Part shown: piece after piece, positions 21,002 through 29,025 of the stretch
Position numbering within the stretch: the stretch's first letter is position 1
How the letters are laid out: each line of letters opens with the position of its first letter
From: Allobosea sp. TND4EK4
GTDB lineage: Bacteria; Pseudomonadota; Alphaproteobacteria; Rhizobiales; Beijerinckiaceae
Direction: 5' to 3'
DNA: 58,074 bases
Assembly (NCBI RefSeq): GCF_900156025.1
Contig: NZ_FTMO01000018.1
Coordinates: forward strand, 1 to 58,074
Notes under the pieces: model-generated
What the model saw: only the letters and a program-made list of their open reading frames with translations
Told to the model about the DNA's origin: nothing
The model's database searches: none
Position numbers and translations under genes: made by a program

Positions 21002-22198
21002 ATGAGCGAGACCGAACCGAAAAAGCGCAGCTTCCTTTCGAAGCTCTTCGGCCGCGAGGACGAGCCGGCGCAACCTGCGCCGGCGCCGGAGCAGGTTCTT
21101 CCGCCGGGCGAAGGGCCGAAGCCCGAGGTGACCGATGCCACCGCGCCTGGCGTGCCGGCCGGCCTACCCGACACGGCGCCGCCGCTTCCGCCCGAAAACC
21201 CTGCACCGTTGGCCGCGGCGCCGGCCCCGCCCGAGGTCGCCGCCGAACCCGCCGCGCCTGCCGCCGAACCGAAGCGGAGCTGGTGGCGACGCCTCACCGA
21301 GGGGCTGTCGCGCACCTCGTCCGCGCTGACGACCGGCATCACCGACCTCTTCACCAAGCGCAAGCTCGACGCGGGCACGCTGGAGGATCTCGAGGACATC
21401 CTGATCCAGGCCGATCTGGGTCTCGCCACGTCGGCGCGCATCGCCAAGGCGGTGGGCGAAGGCCGCTACGACAAGCAGATCGACCCGGCCGAGGTGAAGG
21501 CGATCCTGGCCCGCGAGGTCGAGACGATCCTGACGCCGGTGGCGCGCCCGCTGCCCATCGACGCCACGAAAAAGCCGTTCGTCGTGCTGATGGTCGGCGT
21601 CAATGGTTCGGGCAAAACCACGACGATCGGCAAGCTCGCCGCGAAATTCCGTGCAGAGGGCAAGTCGGTGATGCTGGCGGCGGGCGACACCTTCCGCGCC
21701 GCTGCGATCGAGCAGCTGCGTGTCTGGGGCGAGCGCACCGGTGCCGAGGTCGTCTTCGGCCAGCAGGGTGCCGATGCCTCCGGCCTCGCCTTCGAGGCGC
21801 TGCAGAAGGCGAAGGCCAACGGCACCGACGTGCTGCTGGTCGACACGGCCGGGCGCCTTCAGAACAAGCAGGGGCTGATGGACGAACTTGCCAAGGTGGT
21901 GCGGGTGATCCGCAAACAGGACGCGACGGCGCCGCATGCGGCGCTGCTCGTGCTCGATGCCACCGTCGGCCAGAACGCGATCAGCCAGGTCGAGGCCTTC
22001 CGGACGACGGCAGGCGTGACGGGCCTGGTAATGACAAAGCTCGACGGGACGGCGCGCGGCGGCATCCTGGTGGCGCTGGCGGCGCAGTTCGGCCTGCCGG
22101 TGCATTTCATCGGCGTCGGCGAGGGAGTCGAGGATCTGGAGCCCTTCTCGGCGCGTGATTTCGCCCGGGCCGTGGCAGGATTGGGAGAAGCAGCGTGA
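21002..22198 (+). CDS. ftsY: Signal recognition particle receptor FtsY
   Basis: FtsY is the membrane-associated GTPase that receives SRP-ribosome complexes at the Sec translocon. The 398-residue protein has a basic start (KKRSFLSKLFGRE), a Pro/Ala-rich acidic A domain to about residue 95, then the NG core: KTLD-like N domain, P-loop GVNGSGKTTTIGKLA near residue 199, DTFRAAAIEQL, LLVDTAGRLQNKQGL and TKLDGTARGG. All G motifs are intact. The ATG is 68 bases beyond the divergent pseudouridine synthase start. The downstream yciB overlaps its stop codon. Confidence 0.97.
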   Translation: MSETEPKKRSFLSKLFGREDEPAQPAPAPEQVLPPGEGPKPEVTDATAPGVPAGLPDTAPPLPPENPAPLAAAPAPPEVAAEPAAPAAEPKRSWWRRLTEGLSRTSSALTTGITDLFTKRKLDAGTLEDLEDILIQADLGLATSARIAKAVGEGRYDKQIDPAEVKAILAREVETILTPVARPLPIDATKKPFVVLMVGVNGSGKTTTIGKLAAKFRAEGKSVMLAAGDTFRAAAIEQLRVWGERTGAEVVFGQQGADASGLAFEALQKAKANGTDVLLVDTAGRLQNKQGLMDELAKVVRVIRKQDATAPHAALLVLDATVGQNAISQVEAFRTTAGVTGLVMTKLDGTARGGILVALAAQFGLPVHFIGVGEGVEDLEPFSARDFARAVAGLGEAA

Positions 22199-22842
22199 TC
22201 GATGGGGCGAGCGAAACCACCCAGCAGATCCCGGTCGAGGCGGCGAAAGGCAGGACGGTCAGCCCGCTGCTCAAGCTCGCGCTCGAATTCGGACCGCTGG
22301 CGATCTTCTTCTTCGCGAATTCCTATGGCGACCGGCTGTTCCATGTCGCCGAGGACCGGCGGATCTTCGTCGCCACCGGCATCTTCATCGGCGCCTCGCT
22401 GGTGGCGCTGGTGCTGTCGCGGGCGCTGATGGGCTATCTGCCGCGCATGGCGATCGTGAACGCGGTCGTCGTCTCCGTCTTCGGCGGGCTGACGCTGGCG
22501 CTGGACGACGCCTTCTTCATCAAGGTCAAGCCGACCATCGTGAACGCGCTGTTCGGCTGCGTCCTGCTCGGCGGGCTTTTCTTCGGCCGCTCTCTGCTGT
22601 CGCTGGTGCTGGAGACCGTGCTTCAGCTCGACGAGGAGGGCTGGCGCAAGCTCACCTTCCGCTGGGGCCTGTTCTTCTTCGTGCTGGCGGCGCTGAACGA
22701 GGTGGTCTGGCGCACGCAGACACAGGATTTCTGGGTCGCGTTCAAGGTCTGGGGGGTGATGCCGTTGACGATGCTGTTTGCTCTCGCCCAGACGCCGTTG
22801 ATCCTGCAGCACGAGATCAAGCCTGCGAAGACAGGGGAATAG
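22195..22842 (+). CDS. yciB: Inner-membrane septation protein YciB/IspZ
   Basis: A 215-residue multi-pass protein (about five to six helices) with the YciB signatures LEFGPLAIFFFANSYGDR near residue 30 and VWRTQTQDFWVAFKVWG near residue 175. In enterobacteria YciB interacts with cell-elongation and division proteins and influences the envelope. It starts with GTG at 22195, overlapping the ftsY stop as GTGA, so translation is coupled. FtsY-YciB adjacency is common in Hyphomicrobiales. Confidence 0.92.
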   Translation: MIDGASETTQQIPVEAAKGRTVSPLLKLALEFGPLAIFFFANSYGDRLFHVAEDRRIFVATGIFIGASLVALVLSRALMGYLPRMAIVNAVVVSVFGGLTLALDDAFFIKVKPTIVNALFGCVLLGGLFFGRSLLSLVLETVLQLDEEGWRKLTFRWGLFFFVLAALNEVVWRTQTQDFWVAFKVWGVMPLTMLFALAQTPLILQHEIKPAKTGE

Positions 22843-22862
22843 GCCTCTCCGCCCACCTGTTG

Positions 22863-22899
22863 CCATTTGGCTGGTATTGCCCCATTTTATGCCAAATGG
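22863..22899. promoter_or_regulatory. Inverted repeat in the Xre-RES promoter region
   Basis: Perfect 9-bp arms CCATTTGGC (22863-22871) and GCCAAATGG (22891-22899) flank 19 bases of AT-richer sequence (TGGTATTGCCCCATTTTAT). The right arm ends 13 bases before the antitoxin start. The arms are two helical turns or more apart (28 bases centre to centre), suited to cooperative repressor binding. Xre-family antitoxins repress their own promoters, so this is the likely operator. Confidence 0.55.
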
Positions 22900-22912
22900 A
22901 TAGCGACTGCTG

Positions 22913-23323
22913 ATGGCCTTGCTGCCGGTCGAAACGGCCCATCGCAATTTTGTCCCCGATCCCATCACGGACGGGGAGGCGGCCGCGATGTTTCGCGCGG
23001 CGGTCAACCTGTTCCGCCTCTGGCGGATCACGGACGAGGAGGCGGCCGTCCTGATCGACCTGCCCGCCCGCACCTATGCGCGCTGGAAAGCGGGGCAGGT
23101 CGGACGGATTTCGCGCGACGGCAAGGCGCGGCTCTCCAACCTGATGGGCATTCACAAGGCCTTGCGCCTGATCTTCAGCGAGCCGCAGCGCGGCTATGAC
23201 TGGATCAGGCGGCCGAACGGCGATCTCGGCGGCCGGTCGGCACTCGAGGTCATGCTGGGCGGGGAGCTCACCGACCTGATGCGGGTGCGCCGGCTGCTCG
23301 ACGCCGAGCGGGGCGCCTGGTGA
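22913..23323 (+). CDS. Xre/MbcA/ParS-family antitoxin (DUF2384 type)
   Basis: The 136-residue protein neutralises the RES-domain toxin encoded next. Residues 20-80 form an Xre-like helical DNA-binding region (WRITDEEAAVLIDLPARTYARWKAGQ, shown here in two parts: WRITDEEAAVLIDLPA and RTYARWKAGQ). The C-terminal part, LIFSEPQRGYDWIRRPN followed by GGRSALEVMLGGE, is the DUF2384 signature that caps the toxin active site. The stop overlaps the GTG of the toxin by four bases. An inverted repeat upstream is the probable operator. Confidence 0.92.
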   Translation: MALLPVETAHRNFVPDPITDGEAAAMFRAAVNLFRLWRITDEEAAVLIDLPARTYARWKAGQVGRISRDGKARLSNLMGIHKALRLIFSEPQRGYDWIRRPNGDLGGRSALEVMLGGELTDLMRVRRLLDAERGAW

Positions 23324-24033
23324 TCGATCCGGCGAGCCTGCCGGTCGCGCAGGTGGAATGGCGCGGTGCGGTGCGGATCATCCGCAGCATCTTCCCGCCG
23401 ATCGACCTGTTCGAGGATATCGCCGACCCAGCCGACTGGCCACTGCTGATCGCGGCCGAGCAGAAAACCAACCCGCGCCTGATGGAGACGATCGGCCAGC
23501 TCGATCTGGTGCCGCTCGAGCGGCGTGTCTCGGGCCCGGGCGCAAGCTGGCTGATGGCCCCCTTTACCCATGTCAGCCCCGACCGGCCGAGCCGCTTCTC
23601 GGACGGAACCTTCGGCGTGCTCTATGCCGGCGACCGTTTCGAGGTGGCATTGCTGGAAACGGTCCACCATCACGCGCGATTCATGGCGGCGACGGCCCAG
23701 CCGCCCGGCTGGACCTCGCAGTTCCGCGAGATCGTGCTCGACGTCGACGGCTCGCTGCACGACCTGCGCCGCGATGCCGACAAGATCGCGCCGGTGCTCG
23801 CGCCGGGCGATTATCGGGAGAGCCAGCGGCTCGGCCGGAGTTTGCGGGCCGGCGGCTCCGAGGGTGTCGTCTATCCGAGCGTCCGCTGCGCGGGCGGTGA
23901 CTGCGTCGGGCTTTTTCACCCCGATCTCGCCAGCCATCCCGTGCAGGGGCGGCATCTCGACTATCACTGGAACGGCGAACGGGTGGACCTCTACCGGGAC
24001 CGCAGCGCCGGCGCGGTCTACCGGATCGTCTGA
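23320..24033 (+). CDS. RES-domain toxin (NAD-depleting, MbcT/Res family)
   Basis: RES toxins destroy cellular NAD, by phosphorolysis in MbcT or hydrolysis in others. The 237-residue product has the domain's conserved sequence: RFSDGTFGVLYAGDRFEVAL with a nearby LETVHHHARF (Arg, Tyr and Glu of the active site), and GGSEGVVYPSVRCAGGD with the Ser/Arg block. The name-giving Arg-Glu-Ser residues all appear present, so it looks functional. It starts with GTG inside the antitoxin stop (GTGA), ensuring coupled translation. The next gene converges two bases away. Confidence 0.92.
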   Translation: MIDPASLPVAQVEWRGAVRIIRSIFPPIDLFEDIADPADWPLLIAAEQKTNPRLMETIGQLDLVPLERRVSGPGASWLMAPFTHVSPDRPSRFSDGTFGVLYAGDRFEVALLETVHHHARFMAATAQPPGWTSQFREIVLDVDGSLHDLRRDADKIAPVLAPGDYRESQRLGRSLRAGGSEGVVYPSVRCAGGDCVGLFHPDLASHPVQGRHLDYHWNGERVDLYRDRSAGAVYRIV

Positions 24034-24035
24034 CC

Positions 24036-24821
24036 CTATTTTGGCGCCATCCGGAGCGCGCCGTCGAGGCGGATCGCGGTGCCGTTGAGCATGTCGTTCT
24101 CGATGATGCTGCGGGCGAGCGCGGCATATTCCTCCGGCTTGCCGAGGCGCGAGGGGTGGGGCACCGAGACGGCGAGCGAGGCCTTGGCATCCTCGGGCAG
24201 GCCCGCGAACATCGGTGTCTCGAACAGGCCCGGCATGATCGTGACGATGCGGATGCCGAGGGAGGCAAGGTCGCGCGCGATCGGCAACGTCATCCCGGCC
24301 ACGCCGGCTTTGGAGGCAGCATAGGCCGCCTGGCCGATCTGGCCGTCTTCGGCCGCGACAGACGCGGTGCAGACGATCACGCCACGGCCGCCATCCGCCG
24401 TGACCGGCTCCAGCGCGGCGAGCGCCACAGCGGCTTTGGCGATGACCCGGAAGGTGCCGACGAGATTGATCGCGACCGCCTTCTCGAAGGTCGCCATGTC
24501 GTGGGCGACGAGTTCGCCCGTATCCCGCTTCCTCGAGACGACGCGGCGGCCCGGCGCGATGCCGGCGCAGTTGACGACGATGCGGGCGACGCCATGAGCC
24601 GCGCTCGCCTTGGCCAGGGCCTCTTCGACCGAGGCGTCGCTGGTCACGTCGCAGCTGCAGAACAGCCCGCCGATCTCGCTCGCCACGGCTTCTCCTCGCT
24701 CGGCGTTGAGATCGAGCAGCGCAACCTTGACGCCTTGGGCGGCGAGCATCCGGGCCGTCGCCTCGCCGAGGCCGGAGGCGCCGCCGGTGACGATCGCCGA
24801 CAGGGAAGAATCGAGTTTCAT
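24036..24821 (-). CDS. Short-chain dehydrogenase, 3-hydroxyacyl-CoA dehydrogenase type II-like
   Basis: A 261-residue classical SDR. It shows the NAD motif [13 protein letters not shown], the acidic residue of LLDLNAER that points to NAD over [15 protein letters not shown], and the catalytic YAASKAG. The insertion [17 protein letters not shown] and [14 protein letters not shown] resemble the HSD10/HADH2 group that oxidises 3-hydroxyacyl-CoA in beta-oxidation of branched chains. It converges with the toxin gene. The exact acyl substrate is inferred. Confidence 0.88.
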   Translation of the reverse strand: MKLDSSLSAIVTGGASGLGEATARMLAAQGVKVALLDLNAERGEAVASEIGGLFCSCDVTSDASVEEALAKASAAHGVARIVVNCAGIAPGRRVVSRKRDTGELVAHDMATFEKAVAINLVGTFRVIAKAAVALAALEPVTADGGRGVIVCTASVAAEDGQIGQAAYAASKAGVAGMTLPIARDLASLGIRIVTIMPGLFETPMFAGLPEDAKASLAVSVPHPSRLGKPEEYAALARSIIENDMLNGTAIRLDGALRMAPK

Positions 24822-24994
24822 GGCGCGTTTCCCGGAGCTCTTGCGTTGCAGAAGGGTTTAAGCGGCACGGCAGCTCCGCGAAAGCGGGTTTTGGGCGGAG
24901 CCTCTTGTGCAGCTTTGCCCCGAAACCATCTTTCGACATGGCGCGCCAAGACAGGCCGCACGATCATGTCATCCGCCATGAGCAAGGGAGTAGA

Positions 24995-25375
24995 ATGGGA
25001 ATGAGCCAGGGTTTCAGCTCTCGCTTCAGCCGCGAGGAGATAGCGGCGATCCGGGCGAGCCTGCGCGACGAGGCGAAATTCGGCTCCGACTTCATGAGCC
25101 GGCTGAAGCGTGTCGCCAAGCGCATTCCCTTCGCCGAGGACCTGCTGGCGGCCTGGTTCTGCACGCGCGATCCGCAGACGCCGCGGCGCGTGCGGCTGAC
25201 GCTGCTCGCCGCGCTCGGCTATTTCGTGCTGCCGCTCGACGCGCTGCCCGACATCATGCCGCTGGTCGGCTTCACCGACGATGCTGCCGTGATCGCCGCC
25301 GCGATCGCCGCTGTCGCCGGCTCGATCAGGCCCGAGCATCGCGATCAGGCCCGGCAGGCTCTGGCAGACCTCTGA
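24995..25375 (+). CDS. YkvA-type DUF1232 membrane protein
   Basis: A 126-residue protein with the DUF1232 core LTLLAALGYFVLPLDALPDIMP and GFTDDAAVIAAAIAAV, a helical hairpin with the conserved Pro-Asp pair. The N-terminal half (FSREEIAAIRASLRDEA) is polar and basic. The function of the family is unknown. The ATG at 24995 follows GGGAG; the upstream frame to 24905 has no such site. It converges with the quinone oxidoreductase gene. Confidence 0.88.
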   Translation: MGMSQGFSSRFSREEIAAIRASLRDEAKFGSDFMSRLKRVAKRIPFAEDLLAAWFCTRDPQTPRRVRLTLLAALGYFVLPLDALPDIMPLVGFTDDAAVIAAAIAAVAGSIRPEHRDQARQALADL

Positions 25376-25382
25376 ACGGCCT

Positions 25383-26357
25383 TCAGAACGTCAGCACCAC
25401 CTTGCCCTTCGCCTTGCGCTCGCCGATGAGCGCATAGGCTTCGATCCAGCGCTCGACCGGGATGCGGGCATGGACATGGGCGCGGATATGGCCGCCGGCC
25501 GCCCAGTCCAGCAGACGTTCCATGTTCCGGCGATGGGCGGCGGGCTCGCGCCTGACGAACTCGCCCCAGAAGACACCGCGCAGGTCGCAGCCCTTGAGCA
25601 GCAGCAGGTTGAGCGGGATCTTCGGAATCTCGCCGCCGGCAAACCCCACGACGAGATAGCGCCCCTCCCAGGCCATGGAGCGCAGGGCCGCCTCGGCCAG
25701 CTCGCCTCCCACGGGGTCGTAGAGAACGTCGATGCCGCGGCCCTCCGTCAGCCGCTTGAGGCTGGCGCGGAGATCCTCCGCGGCGTAGTCGATCATCTCG
25801 TGCGCGCCGTGCTCGCGGGCGAGGGCCAGCTTCTCGCCCGAGGAGGCGCAGGCGATGACATGGCCGCCGAGCAATGCCCCGATCTCGACCGCAGCCAGTC
25901 CCGCGCCGCCGGAGGCGCCCAGAATGGCCAGCGTTTCGCCGGCCTTGAGCCGGGCGCGCTGGATCAGCCCGTGCATGGCGGTGCCATAGGTGACGAAGAG
26001 CCCGGCTGCCTGCGCGTCATCGAGCTGGTCCGGCACGCGCACCAGCGCTTGCGCCGGCACGACCACCTTCTCGCGGGCGGCGCCATAACCCAGCCAGGCG
26101 GCGACCCGCTCGCCGATCCGCCAGCCGGTGACGCCCTCGCCGATCGCGGCGATGGTGCCGGCGCATTCGGCGCAGGGAGAGAAGGGGAAGGCTGGCCGGG
26201 TCTGGTAGCGCCCGCGGATGATCAGTGTATCGAAGAAATTGAGCGCCGCTGCGCTGACCGCGACGACGACCTCGCCCGGCCCCGGCGCAGGATCGGGCAG
26301 CTCGGCCAGCGCGAGGTCTTCGGCAGGGCCGTGATGGTGGCAGAGCAGCGCCTTCAT
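25383..26357 (-). CDS. NADPH:quinone oxidoreductase-like zinc-independent MDR protein
   Basis: The 324-residue product is a medium-chain dehydrogenase/reductase of the quinone oxidoreductase branch. LNFFDTLIIRGRYQTRPAFP is the family N-terminal motif and ETLAILGASGGAGLAAVEIG is the NADPH-binding Rossmann motif. It lacks the catalytic and structural zinc cysteines of alcohol dehydrogenases. VLYDPVGGELAEAALRSM is also characteristic. The ATG at 26357 has GGAGA upstream. The substrate is not predictable; quinones or enones are usual for relatives. Confidence 0.9.
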   Translation of the reverse strand: MKALLCHHHGPAEDLALAELPDPAPGPGEVVVAVSAAALNFFDTLIIRGRYQTRPAFPFSPCAECAGTIAAIGEGVTGWRIGERVAAWLGYGAAREKVVVPAQALVRVPDQLDDAQAAGLFVTYGTAMHGLIQRARLKAGETLAILGASGGAGLAAVEIGALLGGHVIACASSGEKLALAREHGAHEMIDYAAEDLRASLKRLTEGRGIDVLYDPVGGELAEAALRSMAWEGRYLVVGFAGGEIPKIPLNLLLLKGCDLRGVFWGEFVRREPAAHRRNMERLLDWAAGGHIRAHVHARIPVERWIEAYALIGERKAKGKVVLTF

Positions 26358-26546
26358 CGGGTCTCCATCGTCCGGTGGGCGAGCGGAATCCTGCCATGGC
26401 GCGCCGCTTGCCGGAACCGCTCCCTTGGTCGCGGCCATTCGTATTTTCGCCAGGATCGTGACACTCTATGCCGCCGGCCCGCGCGAGCGCATCGACAGCG
26501 ACGTGGTAAACGCGGTGTTAAGATTTTTCGTGACTGATGGCGGTCC

Positions 26547-27146
26547 ATGAGCAGCTCATTCCTTTCTCCGTCCGCCGCCATCCGTCTCCGCGTCGCCGGG
26601 CTCGGCCTTCTGGCCGCGTTCGCGACCGCTGCGTCCACCGCCACCGCCGCACCGGCCAAGCCGAAGCCGGCCGCCGCTTCGGCCGCCCCGGCAAGCGCCG
26701 GACAGGGCCAGGCGATGCTGCTGGAGACGGCGGGCAAATGGCAGGCCTTCTCCTCCCAGCAGGGCCGCTCCAAGGTCTGCTACGCCCTGTCGAAGGCCGA
26801 GACGCGCTCGCCGGCGAATCTCAAGGATGTCGAGGGCTTGCTCTTCATCTCGAACCGCCCGGCTGAGGGCGTGCGCAACGAGATCAGTTTCGTGATGAAT
26901 TTCGACGTCAAGGAAGGCGTCGAGCATCAGGCGGTGATCGGTGCCGAGCGTTTCGCGCTGGTCGCCAAGGGCAAGAACATGTGGCTGAAGAACCCGGCCG
27001 AGGAGCCGCGCATGCTCGACGCGATGCGCAAGGGCGCCGGGCTGGAGATCAAGGCCCATTCGAAGCGCGGCAATCCGACCAGCGATAAATACTCGCTTGC
27101 GGGCATGAGCCAGGTGCTGAAGAAGGCCGACGACGCCTGCAAGTAA
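26547..27146 (+). CDS. Invasion-associated locus B (IalB) family secreted protein
   Basis: A 199-residue exported protein. A signal peptide (VAGLGLLAAFATAASTATAAP) and a Pro/Ala-rich linker to about residue 50 precede the IalB domain: GKWQAFSSQQGRSKVCYALS, LLFISNRPAEGVRNEISFVM and a C-terminal AGMSQVLKKADDACK with a second cysteine, which may pair with that in KVCY. IalB promotes erythrocyte entry in Bartonella, but the family is spread through free-living Hyphomicrobiales, where its job is unknown. Nothing here suggests pathogenicity. Confidence 0.88.
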   Translation: MSSSFLSPSAAIRLRVAGLGLLAAFATAASTATAAPAKPKPAAASAAPASAGQGQAMLLETAGKWQAFSSQQGRSKVCYALSKAETRSPANLKDVEGLLFISNRPAEGVRNEISFVMNFDVKEGVEHQAVIGAERFALVAKGKNMWLKNPAEEPRMLDAMRKGAGLEIKAHSKRGNPTSDKYSLAGMSQVLKKADDACK

Positions 27147-27177
27147 AGCGGCCGCGGCCACTGTGAGACGTCGAGCG

Positions 27178-27195
27178 GGCGGCCTTTAGGCCGCC
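27178..27195 (+). terminator. Possible terminator after ialB
   Basis: GGCGGCC and GGCCGCC form a 7-bp stem with a TTTA loop, 31 bases past the ialB stop. The downstream sequence GCTTCGCTTTGG is only moderately T-rich, so termination efficiency is uncertain. Confidence 0.5.
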
Positions 27196-27274
27196 GCTTC
27201 GCTTTGGGCGCCAAATATGCTATGGCCCTGCCATCGACGGGCGCCATGGGCGCCGATCCGAGCAGAGTTTTCCG

Positions 27275-28507
27275 ATGTCCCTTGCCGTTTCCCCGATGAC
27301 CGCTCCGGCGGCCGAACCCGTTTTGCGGCGGCCCTCGCTGGTCGGCCGCACGCGCGCCGGCATGGCGCAGGCCCTGGCCGAGATCGGCGTGCCGGAGAAG
27401 GAGCGGCGCATGCGCGTCGGCCAGCTCTGGAACTGGGTCTATCATTACGGCGTGCGCGATTTCGAGGCGATGACGACGATCGGCAAGGGCCTGCGGGCGC
27501 AGCTTGCCGAGCGCTTCTCGCTCGACCTGCCGGAGGTCACGGCCGAGCAGGTCTCGACCGACGGCACCCGCAAATGGCTGATGCGCATGCCGCCGACCGG
27601 CCCGCATGACCGCGGCGCCGAGATCGAGTGCGTCTACATTCCCGAAGTCGATCGCGGGACGCTCTGCGTCTCCAGCCAGGTCGGCTGCACCCTGACCTGC
27701 ACCTTCTGCCACACGGGCACGCAGCGCCTGGTGCGCAACCTCACGACCGAGGAGATCGTCGCGCAGCTGATGGTGGCGCGCGACGGGCTCGGCGATTTTC
27801 CGAACCGCAAGCCGCCGGAAGGCGCCTTCGTTCCCAATGATGGCGGGCGCCTCGTCACCAACATCGTCTTCATGGGCATGGGCGAGCCGCTCTACAATTT
27901 CGACGCGGTGCGCGACGCCATCGACGTCATCGCTGACGACCAGGGGCTCTCGCTCGGCCGCCGGCGCATCACCGTCTCGACCTCGGGTGTCGTCCCGCAG
28001 ATCGGCCCGCTCGGCGAGGAGATGGGCACGATGCTGGCCATCTCGCTGCATGCGGTGCGCGACGAGCTGCGCAACGAGCTGGTGCCGCTCAACAAGAAGT
28101 ACCCGATCAAGGATCTGATGGAGGCCTGTCGGACCTATCCGGGCCTGACGAACGCCAAGCGCATCACCTTCGAATACGTCATGCTGAAGGGCGTCAACGA
28201 TTCCGACGCCGAGGCGCGTGAGCTGGTGCGGCTGCTCAAGGGCATCCCGGCCAAGATCAACCTGATCCCGTTCAATCCCTGGCCCGGAACGAAATACGAG
28301 TGCTCGGACTGGGACCGCATCGAGCGCTTCTCCGAGATCGTCTTCCGCGCCGGCTACGCCTCGCCGGTGCGCACGCCGCGCGGGCGCGACATCCTCGCCG
28401 CCTGCGGGCAGCTCAAGAGCGAGACCGAGAAGCTCTCGGCCCGCGCCCGGCTGATGCTGGAGCAGGAGCAGCCCGCCGAGCCCGCCCCCGCCGTCGCGGC
28501 GGAGTAG
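27275..28507 (+). CDS. rlmN: 23S rRNA/tRNA (adenine-C2)-methyltransferase RlmN
   Basis: RlmN is a radical-SAM enzyme that methylates C2 of A2503 in 23S rRNA and A37 of several tRNAs. The 410-residue product has the cluster motif CTLTCTFC (C138, C142, C145), the SAM-binding [35 protein letters not shown] and the essential C-terminal cysteine in DILAACGQL (C377). An additional methyl-carrying cysteine distinguishes RlmN/Cfr from ordinary radical-SAM proteins. The tail after residue 385 is variable. A membrane-protein gene starts seven bases later, probably in the same transcript. Confidence 0.96.
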   Translation: MSLAVSPMTAPAAEPVLRRPSLVGRTRAGMAQALAEIGVPEKERRMRVGQLWNWVYHYGVRDFEAMTTIGKGLRAQLAERFSLDLPEVTAEQVSTDGTRKWLMRMPPTGPHDRGAEIECVYIPEVDRGTLCVSSQVGCTLTCTFCHTGTQRLVRNLTTEEIVAQLMVARDGLGDFPNRKPPEGAFVPNDGGRLVTNIVFMGMGEPLYNFDAVRDAIDVIADDQGLSLGRRRITVSTSGVVPQIGPLGEEMGTMLAISLHAVRDELRNELVPLNKKYPIKDLMEACRTYPGLTNAKRITFEYVMLKGVNDSDAEARELVRLLKGIPAKINLIPFNPWPGTKYECSDWDRIERFSEIVFRAGYASPVRTPRGRDILAACGQLKSETEKLSARARLMLEQEQPAEPAPAVAAE

Positions 28508-28514
28508 TCCTCCC

Positions 28515-29000
28515 TTGGCGCTGCGCTGGCTGCTGCTGATCCCTTTCGCCTGCCTCGTCGCCATGGGAGCGGGGCTGCTCGCACTGGGCGCGGCCAGCGT
28601 CGCCTCGCCGGCCGTCGCGCTGACCATCGGCGGCGGCATCGAGCGGCTGCTCGACCTGCTGTTCGGGCTCGCCGATAGCGGCATCGACCCGACGCCCGCC
28701 GCCCAGGCGGCCTTCGCCATGGTCACGCGACTGGGCTTCGCGATCATCGTCGCGCCGGTGGTCATCGTCGCGATCGGCTCGGAGCTGTTCCGGCTGCGCA
28801 GCGGCCTGATCCAGAGCGGGCTGGCCGGTCTGCTGGCGGCGCTTCTGCCGCTGGCCATGCTCAGGCTGTCGCGGGCGCCGAGCCAGGCCGAGCTCCAGAT
28901 CATCTCCGGGCTCTTCCTGGTCGGCGTCGTCGCGGGCTTCGTCTACTGGCTGATCGCCGGGCGCGGCGCGGGCGGGGAGCGGGCGCTGACCGGGGCGTGA
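28515..29000 (+). CDS. Four-helix membrane protein of unknown function
   Basis: I do not recognise this 161-residue protein. It begins with TTG seven bases after the rlmN stop. It has four hydrophobic segments: WLLLIPFACLVAMGAGLLAL, a weaker one near 40-60, LGFAIIVAPVVIVAIGSELF and the C-terminal ISGLFLVGVVAGFVYWLIAG. The central loop is GIDPTPAAQAA. The arrangement suggests an inner-membrane protein expressed with rlmN. Translation start is uncertain because TTG has no strong ribosome site; codon use is like its neighbours. Confidence 0.75.
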   Translation: MALRWLLLIPFACLVAMGAGLLALGAASVASPAVALTIGGGIERLLDLLFGLADSGIDPTPAAQAAFAMVTRLGFAIIVAPVVIVAIGSELFRLRSGLIQSGLAGLLAALLPLAMLRLSRAPSQAELQIISGLFLVGVVAGFVYWLIAGRGAGGERALTGA

Positions 29001-29025
29001 GCCTTGGCGGGCCCGGGACGGGGCT

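Noticed and set aside
22843..24033. A phage or integron origin for the RES/Xre pair
   Set aside because: No integrase, attachment repeat or transposase is seen nearby, and base composition is like that of neighbours.
26547..27146. IalB as evidence of a pathogen
   Set aside because: The family is common in free-living alphaproteobacteria, and no other virulence gene is in the window.
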